From NCBI RefSeq assembly GCF_016921195.1, contig NZ_JAFGYF010000016.1:1-58551 (forward strand): 58,551 bases of DNA, written 5' to 3'. This DNA is from Cellulosimicrobium cellulans. GTDB taxonomy: Bacteria; Actinomycetota; Actinomycetes; Actinomycetales; Cellulomonadaceae. The position numbers and the translations under genes were made by a program. This document shows positions 54,031 through 58,551 of the stretch, one piece after another (the first letter of the stretch is position 1; every line of letters starts with the position of its first letter). A model generated the notes under the pieces. It saw only the letters and a program-made list of their open reading frames with translations. It was not told the DNA's origin and searched no databases.

Positions 54031-57000
54031 TCAGTACTGGCTCTTGCGCTCCCAGTCGGGGTCGAAGGCGCCCGCCTCGGCGACGGCGACGTAGTCGCGG
54101 TACGCCTCCGCGACGAGCACGGGCGGGAGGTCCGCGATCCGCGCGGTCCCGCGACCCGACCCGCGGCCGGTCCGCTCGAACGTCAGCGCGGTCACCGCGG
54201 CCGCGATGTTCTCCTCCGGGACGAACGACCCCGTGAACTCGATCTGCACGACGATCCCCGCGCTCGCGAACGACTTCGTGTACGCGCTGAACCACCCGGC
54301 GTCCTCCGCCTGCGAGCGCGTGTAGCCGCGCTTGGTGGCGCGCCCCCGGATGGAGAAGCTGTCGGAGAACCAGCCCTTGTGGTCGTCGATCGCCGTCGCG
54401 CCCGCCGGGACGTCCGGCGTCGCGACGTCGAGCTGCGCGAAGAGCGGGGTGACCTCGTAGTCCGTGAGGTGTGCCGCCCACGCGGCCGTGGCTTCCGGAC
54501 CGAGCAGCACCGCGTGGGCGAGACCGACCGTCGAACCCTCGCCGAGCTCGACGTCCTCGTCGTCCGCGTCGACGAGCGCGCCGCCGTCGGGACGGAACGG
54601 GCGAGCCTCGTCCGTGCCAGGGTTCTCGACCCACACGAGCCGCTCGACGAGCCGCGACATCACCGGGTGACCGAGCAGGTACTCCTGCCACTCCTGCGCG
54701 GTCCAGGTGCGGCCCACGCACATCGCCTCGTAGAGCCGCTGCGTCTGGAGCGTGACGACCGCCTTGAGCTCTCTGCGGCTCGCGGTGAGCTGCTTCTTCG
54801 CGGCCGCGACGAGCTCGGGGTCGTCCTGCGCCCGCGCGGCCGGGAGCGCCTTGACGACCTTGCCCGCGTCGCTCGTGAGCTCGAGCGTGAACGCGGGCGT
54901 GATGCGCCCTACGTACTCGCGCGACCCGAGGTCGAGGTGGAGCAGGCCGTCGTCCTCGAAGCCCGCCGTCTGCACGGTCCGGTCCGCGAGCTGGTCGGCG
55001 GTCCAGCCGCGCCGGTCCGCGAGCTCGGCCGCGAGGCGCTGCGCCGTCTCCTGCACCGTCGCCTGCCGGAAGCGGCGCGAGACCGCCAGGAGCTCCTGGA
55101 TCGCCGCAGGCTGCCCGTTCGCCGCGAGCGCGTGGACGAGCGCCTCGGTCTGCGCCCGGCGACCGACGTGCGCCTTCGCGTAGCGCTGGAACGTCGCGGC
55201 GAGCTCGCCGCCCGGCATCGCGACGGTGAGCGCGAGCATGCCCTTGTCCTTGACCGCCGAGCCGAGGTAGGTCGCCTGGTGCTCCCGGTAGAGGTCGCGG
55301 TGGTGGTCCTCGACCGTCTTGGATGCCTCGACCGAGTAGTACTCCGGCGAACGCTTGGCCCACGCCTGGTACTGGTCGTAGCGCAGCTGTGCCCCCGCGG
55401 CGGCGTACGCGTCGCTCTCCTGCGGCGACGGGTTGCGCGTGTCCTGCGCGACCCAGGAGCTGAGGACGTGCGCACCGAGCCGAGCGCGGTCCTCCTCCTG
55501 GAGGAGGGAGAGGTACCGCTCGAGGAGCCCGGCACCGCTCGGGTCCTTGAGCTTGACCGCGAGCACGACCCACCAGCGCAGGATCGCGGGGTCCACCGGT
55601 GAACCGTCCGCGGCCCAGCGCGCGTCGGGCAGGGAGCCCAGGTCGAACCACGCCATGCTCACCGGGGCCTTGGCGCGCAGGCCCTTGGTCGCCTCGGCGA
55701 GCAGCGCCGCCGGTGCGAGGTCGACCGAGATGTCCTCGCCGAGGCTCTCGAGGGAGGTGAGGAGCGCCGCCCGGACGACCTCGCTGCGCTCCTTCGCGAG
55801 AGCGGCCCGCAGTGCGGGGACCGCGCCCGCGTCACCGAGCCGGGCGAGCCACTCCGCCGCGGTCCGGCGCACCTCCGACCGGCCGTTCGCGAGCCCCTGC
55901 TCGGCCAGTCCCCGCACGCCGGGGTGGGTGCTCAGCGCCTCCTGCGCCGTTGCGCGGTAGGTGCGGCCCTCGCCGAGCGCGAGCTCGGTCAGTCGCGGCA
56001 GGAACCGGCGCGGGACGTGCGGGAGCTGCGCGAGGACCGCGAGCGCCCGGGCAGGTTTGGTGGTGCCGTAGGTGCGCTCACGGTCGTCGAGCGCCGCGGC
56101 GAGCCGGTCGAGCCGACCCGCGTAGTACGGCCACGCGTTCTCGGGCGTCACCGTGTCGGTCGCCCACCACGACGAGAAGTACAGCTGGTCGATCAGCGCC
56201 TCGGCGTCGTCGCGACCGATGCGCCGCAGCGCCTCGTCGAGGACGCGCAGGTCGACGTCGAGCATGTCGCCCTCGTTGAGCCGGTGCCAGCCGAACCGCT
56301 CGCTGTGGCCGCGCGCCTCGTTCGCCTGCAGCCGCAGCCGGTGCAGCAGGGTGACGCCAGGGAGGCGCGAGAAGACGCCCGGTGCCGACAGCCGGCGCAT
56401 CGCGACGCCGCCGGGACGACGGGTGCTCGTCCCGGACAGGAACGCCGCGAAGACCCGGAGGTCCTCGTCGGTGATGCCGGGCAGCTCCTTGAGGTCCTGC
56501 TCGACGGCCAGGCGCCGCCACCGCGGCCACCCGTCGTCGTCCTTCCTGCCGGGGTGTGCCGCCTGCTCGGCTCGGGCCCGTTCGAGGGCGGTGTCGATCG
56601 CGGCCCGCGCGGCCTGCACGAACTCGTCGCCGAGAACCGTCTCCGGCAGCGGCTCGAAGGGCGGCACGTCGATCTCGGGCTCGTCGTCCCGCGCGGCGTC
56701 GAGCACGCGGGCGCGCTCGACCGTGTCGCGCAGGAGCGTTGCGCGTGCCCCGGTCGACTGCTCGGCGGCCTGCTCGAGGTCGGCCAGCCCGCCGTCGACC
56801 TCCGCGAGACGCGTCACGACCGCCCCGAGCCGGGCCGGCGCGAGGACCGTGAGGAGCGGGGTGAGGATCTCGCGCTGGCGCTCACCGGGGAGCTGCGCGA
56901 CTGCGGCGACCGCCGCCTCGCGGACCCCCTTGCTCGTGTCCGCCGCAAGCCGCGCCAACAGCGGGGCGAGCGCGTCCGTCGCTTCCGCGTCGCCCGCGAC

Positions 57001-57759
57001 GAGCTCGACCAGCTCCGTCCGGCCGGCCGCGCTCACGCCCGGCAGCGCCTGCGTCGCGACGTCGACGTGCGCGACCACGAACTCGCGCGCCGGGGCGCCG
57101 AGGAGCGCCGGGCCGAGGTGCCGCGAAGCCCAGCCCGCCGACGTCGGGCGCTCGAAGAGCTCGCGCAGCACGACCGCCGTCGCGTCCGCCTCCGGTACGC
57201 CGCCCTCGACCGCGAGCGCCAGCAGCAGGTCCGGCGTCCAGCGGTCCGGCGCGCCCTTCCCATTCTTGCCCCTGCGGCGGTCGCTCGCGCGCCGCGACAT
57301 GTCGTTGACCAGCACCGTGAGCCAGCGGGGGTCGGTGGTGCGCTCGCGGTCGACCTCCGACGACACGGCGCTGAGCACCCGGCCGAGCCGCACGAGCTCG
57401 GGGATCGTCACCGAGTCGCTCAGCGTGTAGAGGTTGGACCGGGCCGTGACGGCCTTCGCGGACGTCCAGCCCGGCACCGCGGCCTTGAGCCGGTCGTCCT
57501 GCGCGGGCGTCGTCCACGAGTAGACGCCCGACTGACCCGGCCGCCCCAGCAGCGCCTCGACGTCACCGCCGCGCAGCGCCTCGAGCTCCAACAGGACCTC
57601 CGGCCTCTCGCCCCGGTGCACGTAGGCGACCGCGCGGTCCGCGAGCCCGGGCGACTCGACGGCGAGCACCTTCAGCGCGTCGACGAGCCGAGCGCTCGGG
57701 CGGCCACCTCCCGCCTGCTCCTCGTCACGCCGGAACAGACCCTTGACCTTCTCGAGCAC
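54031..57759 (-). CDS. DUF4132 / HEAT-repeat protein (YehI-like)
   Basis: 1242-residue cytosolic protein. The N-terminal two thirds are helical repeats of HEAT type, clearest at about 590-720 (VLAQLPHVPRRFLPRLTELAL; TAAEWLARLGDAGAVPALRAAL). The C-terminal third is DUF4132, with GWTADQLADRTVQTAGF, EAMCVGRTWTAQEWQEYLLGHPVM and a closing DPDWERKSQY. E. coli YehI is a similar-sized DUF4132 protein upstream of yehL, but it also has an N-terminal WGR domain that I do not see here. GTG at 57759 is used, with GAGG 6 bases before it. Function unknown, probably a scaffold. Confidence 0.88.
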   Translation of the reverse strand: MLEKVKGLFRRDEEQAGGGRPSARLVDALKVLAVESPGLADRAVAYVHRGERPEVLLELEALRGGDVEALLGRPGQSGVYSWTTPAQDDRLKAAVPGWTSAKAVTARSNLYTLSDSVTIPELVRLGRVLSAVSSEVDRERTTDPRWLTVLVNDMSRRASDRRRGKNGKGAPDRWTPDLLLALAVEGGVPEADATAVVLRELFERPTSAGWASRHLGPALLGAPAREFVVAHVDVATQALPGVSAAGRTELVELVAGDAEATDALAPLLARLAADTSKGVREAAVAAVAQLPGERQREILTPLLTVLAPARLGAVVTRLAEVDGGLADLEQAAEQSTGARATLLRDTVERARVLDAARDDEPEIDVPPFEPLPETVLGDEFVQAARAAIDTALERARAEQAAHPGRKDDDGWPRWRRLAVEQDLKELPGITDEDLRVFAAFLSGTSTRRPGGVAMRRLSAPGVFSRLPGVTLLHRLRLQANEARGHSERFGWHRLNEGDMLDVDLRVLDEALRRIGRDDAEALIDQLYFSSWWATDTVTPENAWPYYAGRLDRLAAALDDRERTYGTTKPARALAVLAQLPHVPRRFLPRLTELALGEGRTYRATAQEALSTHPGVRGLAEQGLANGRSEVRRTAAEWLARLGDAGAVPALRAALAKERSEVVRAALLTSLESLGEDISVDLAPAALLAEATKGLRAKAPVSMAWFDLGSLPDARWAADGSPVDPAILRWWVVLAVKLKDPSGAGLLERYLSLLQEEDRARLGAHVLSSWVAQDTRNPSPQESDAYAAAGAQLRYDQYQAWAKRSPEYYSVEASKTVEDHHRDLYREHQATYLGSAVKDKGMLALTVAMPGGELAATFQRYAKAHVGRRAQTEALVHALAANGQPAAIQELLAVSRRFRQATVQETAQRLAAELADRRGWTADQLADRTVQTAGFEDDGLLHLDLGSREYVGRITPAFTLELTSDAGKVVKALPAARAQDDPELVAAAKKQLTASRRELKAVVTLQTQRLYEAMCVGRTWTAQEWQEYLLGHPVMSRLVERLVWVENPGTDEARPFRPDGGALVDADDEDVELGEGSTVGLAHAVLLGPEATAAWAAHLTDYEVTPLFAQLDVATPDVPAGATAIDDHKGWFSDSFSIRGRATKRGYTRSQAEDAGWFSAYTKSFASAGIVVQIEFTGSFVPEENIAAAVTALTFERTGRGSGRGTARIADLPPVLVAEAYRDYVAVAEAGAFDPDWERKSQY

Positions 57760-57762
57760 CCT

Positions 57763-58156
57763 CTACCTCGCCGTCACGTCGTCGCTGCTGGTGGGGCCGA
57801 TGCTAGGGGCGGGCGCCGACACGCCGTCGCCGCTGCTCAGGGGCAGGTCATCCGACGGGACGGCGTCCGGGTCGTCCAGGGGGAACCGAAAGCACTTCTG
57901 GCCCACGTTCCCGGGTGTCGGCACCAAGAAGTCGAGCCCCGGTCGCGTGTCGCACGACCACCGAGTCATCGTCAACCGCGACGACCCCCCTTCTCGACGT
58001 CGTCAACCCCGCCGAGGTGCAGCTCGTACCGGTCCAGGTCCGCGAGCTTCCACGACCAGCGCGGACCGTTCTGCCAGATGCCGCGGACCAGACCTGCCGC
58101 CGCACCGCGACGAGCACCGCCACGATCACGACGCCGTACCACTTCCTGTGGGCCAC
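57763..58156 (-). pseudogene. Decayed small membrane protein gene
   Basis: The coding signal moves through all three minus-strand frames. A hydrophobic start MAHRKWYGVVIVAVLVA (from GTG 58156) is followed in a second frame by IWQNGPRWSWKLADLDRYEL. A third frame then has CDTRPGLDFLVP and QKCFRFPLDDPDAVPSDD, ending at 57763. Each piece has natural composition and GC-ending codons, so at least two frameshifts have occurred. The hexamer before the start is CAGCCT, a leaderless -10 with its first base changed. Function unknown. Confidence 0.45.
57800..57805 (-). promoter_or_regulatory. Candidate -10 element of the DUF4132 gene
   Basis: TAGCAT on the minus strand, giving a leader of about 35 bases; it lies within the decayed gene. 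Confidence 0.35.
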
Positions 58157-58163
58157 GGCGTCA

Positions 58164-58186
58164 GGCTGATCGGTCGCAGATCAGCC
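58164..58186. other. 8-bp inverted repeat GGCTGATC/GATCAGCC
   Basis: A perfect stem with a 7-base loop directly upstream of the decayed gene. It may be an operator or a terminator remnant. The stretch from here to 58338 shows no gene but is locally AT-richer (about 58230-58260), a possible promoter zone for the DUF2510 gene. Confidence 0.35.
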
Positions 58187-58338
58187 GGCCTTGCGGAGTT
58201 CAGGACGTCGTCGTCACCCACCCGTCGGGCCATCGTGAGAAATCAAAGATCACCCATAAGAACGCGCAGCAAGACCGCGCAAAGGTGCGAGGATTACTGC
58301 ACTCGATCACGCGGCGACGCCCGAGCTCGGAGGTCACG

Positions 58339-58463
58339 TTGGACTCTGAACGATCCGACGCCACGCCGGCCGGGTGGTACCCCGGACCCGACGGGGTCGA
58401 GCGCTACTGGGACGGGACGGCATGGCTGGCGATCCCGCCGCCGCCGTCGGTACCTGCTCTAGC
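58339..58463 (+). pseudogene. DUF2510 protein gene cut by an insertion sequence
   Basis: TTG at 58339 has GGAGG 5 bases upstream and opens a frame with AGWYPGPDGVERYWDGTAWL, the DUF2510 motif found at the N-terminus of many actinobacterial membrane proteins. About 41 codons remain. At 58464 the frame enters the end of an IS481-type element. The rest of the gene, expected to be a membrane protein, is either beyond the element outside this window or lost. Confidence 0.7.
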
Positions 58464-58551
58464 TGTACTGACCGGACAGGTTGGTCAAGCGTGTGATGGG
58501 TGGCTTGTTCCCGCAGGCGGTGTGGGGACGGTGGTGGTTGTACTCGTGGAG
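58458..58551 (-). mobile_element. Left end of an IS481-family element with CTAG target
   Basis: The element appears to start with TGTACTGACC at 58464, next to TCTAGC (58458-58463). Bordetella IS481 inserts at NCTAGN and begins with TGT, so the junction fits. The other end and the target duplication are beyond the window. Confidence 0.65.
58459..58551 (-). CDS. IS481-type transposase, C-terminal fragment at the window edge
   Basis: The last 30 residues of a DDE integrase-type transposase: YNHHRPHTACGNKPPITRL followed by TNLSGQYS. The YN..RPH motif lies after the catalytic glutamate of the IS3/IS481 core, which is outside the window. The stop codon TAG is part of the CTAG target sequence at 58459-58462, outside the element end. 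Confidence 0.8.
   Translation of the reverse strand, partial: LHEYNHHRPHTACGNKPPITRLTNLSGQYS

Overview
The window is about 58.5 kb of very GC-rich DNA with dense, GC-ending codons. It fits an actinobacterium of the Micrococcales, most like Cellulomonadaceae/Promicromonosporaceae (Cellulosimicrobium-like). Supporting signs are the glnA-glnE-glnA2 nitrogen block, the lipB/lipA/DUF4191 block, polyphosphate glucokinase next to map, an RNase HI/CobC fusion, DUF2510, and many GTG starts. The genus is inference. No tRNA, rRNA, CRISPR array, prophage or replication origin was recognised.

Layout. 0-5 kb: a Gfo/Idh/MocA oxidoreductase, a membrane-anchored HNH nuclease-like protein, and an MMPL exporter divergent from a MarR regulator. 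4.9-9 kb: lipoate synthesis (lipB, an MFS transporter, lipA, a DUF4191 membrane protein). 9-21.4 kb: glutamine metabolism (glnA with a GlnR-type operator; glnA2-glnE-small membrane protein operon on the other strand). Between them lie a GH19 chitinase, a Baeyer-Villiger-type monooxygenase, an SLC13-type transporter and an F420-dependent-reductase-like protein. 21.5-31.5 kb: cofactor and central metabolism (nadE, panB, amidase/SPOR-like pair, map-ppgK, STAS protein, ppc, pdxK). 31.8-34 kb: a four-gene, translationally coupled cassette of unknown function plus another orphan gene. 34.2-38.7 kb: RNase P RNA divergent from a HelD/HelR-like RNA polymerase recycling ATPase, then recQ. 38.7-45 kb: tautomerase-like protein, yaaA, a frameshifted TfoX-like gene, an operon of Nif3, a ribbon-less zinc-ribbon protein and RNase HI/CobC, then AraC-VOC. 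45.1-57.8 kb: DUF4132, then a tightly overlapping operon MoxR AAA ATPase - DUF5682 - VWA - SWIM - family A DNA polymerase. The order DUF4132-AAA-DUF5682-VWA-SWIM matches the poorly understood yehI-yehLMPQ group of E. coli; the coupled polymerase is the unusual addition. 57.8-58.6 kb: a decayed small gene and a DUF2510 gene cut by an IS481-type element that runs off the window.

Two window-wide features stand out. At least thirteen genes have a TANNNT -10 hexamer ending 6-7 bases before the start codon and no ribosome binding site, the signature of leaderless transcripts. Most operons use 2-4 base stop/start overlaps. The best candidates for undescribed biology are the MoxR/VWA/SWIM/polymerase operon and the four-gene cassette at 31.8-33.3 kb.
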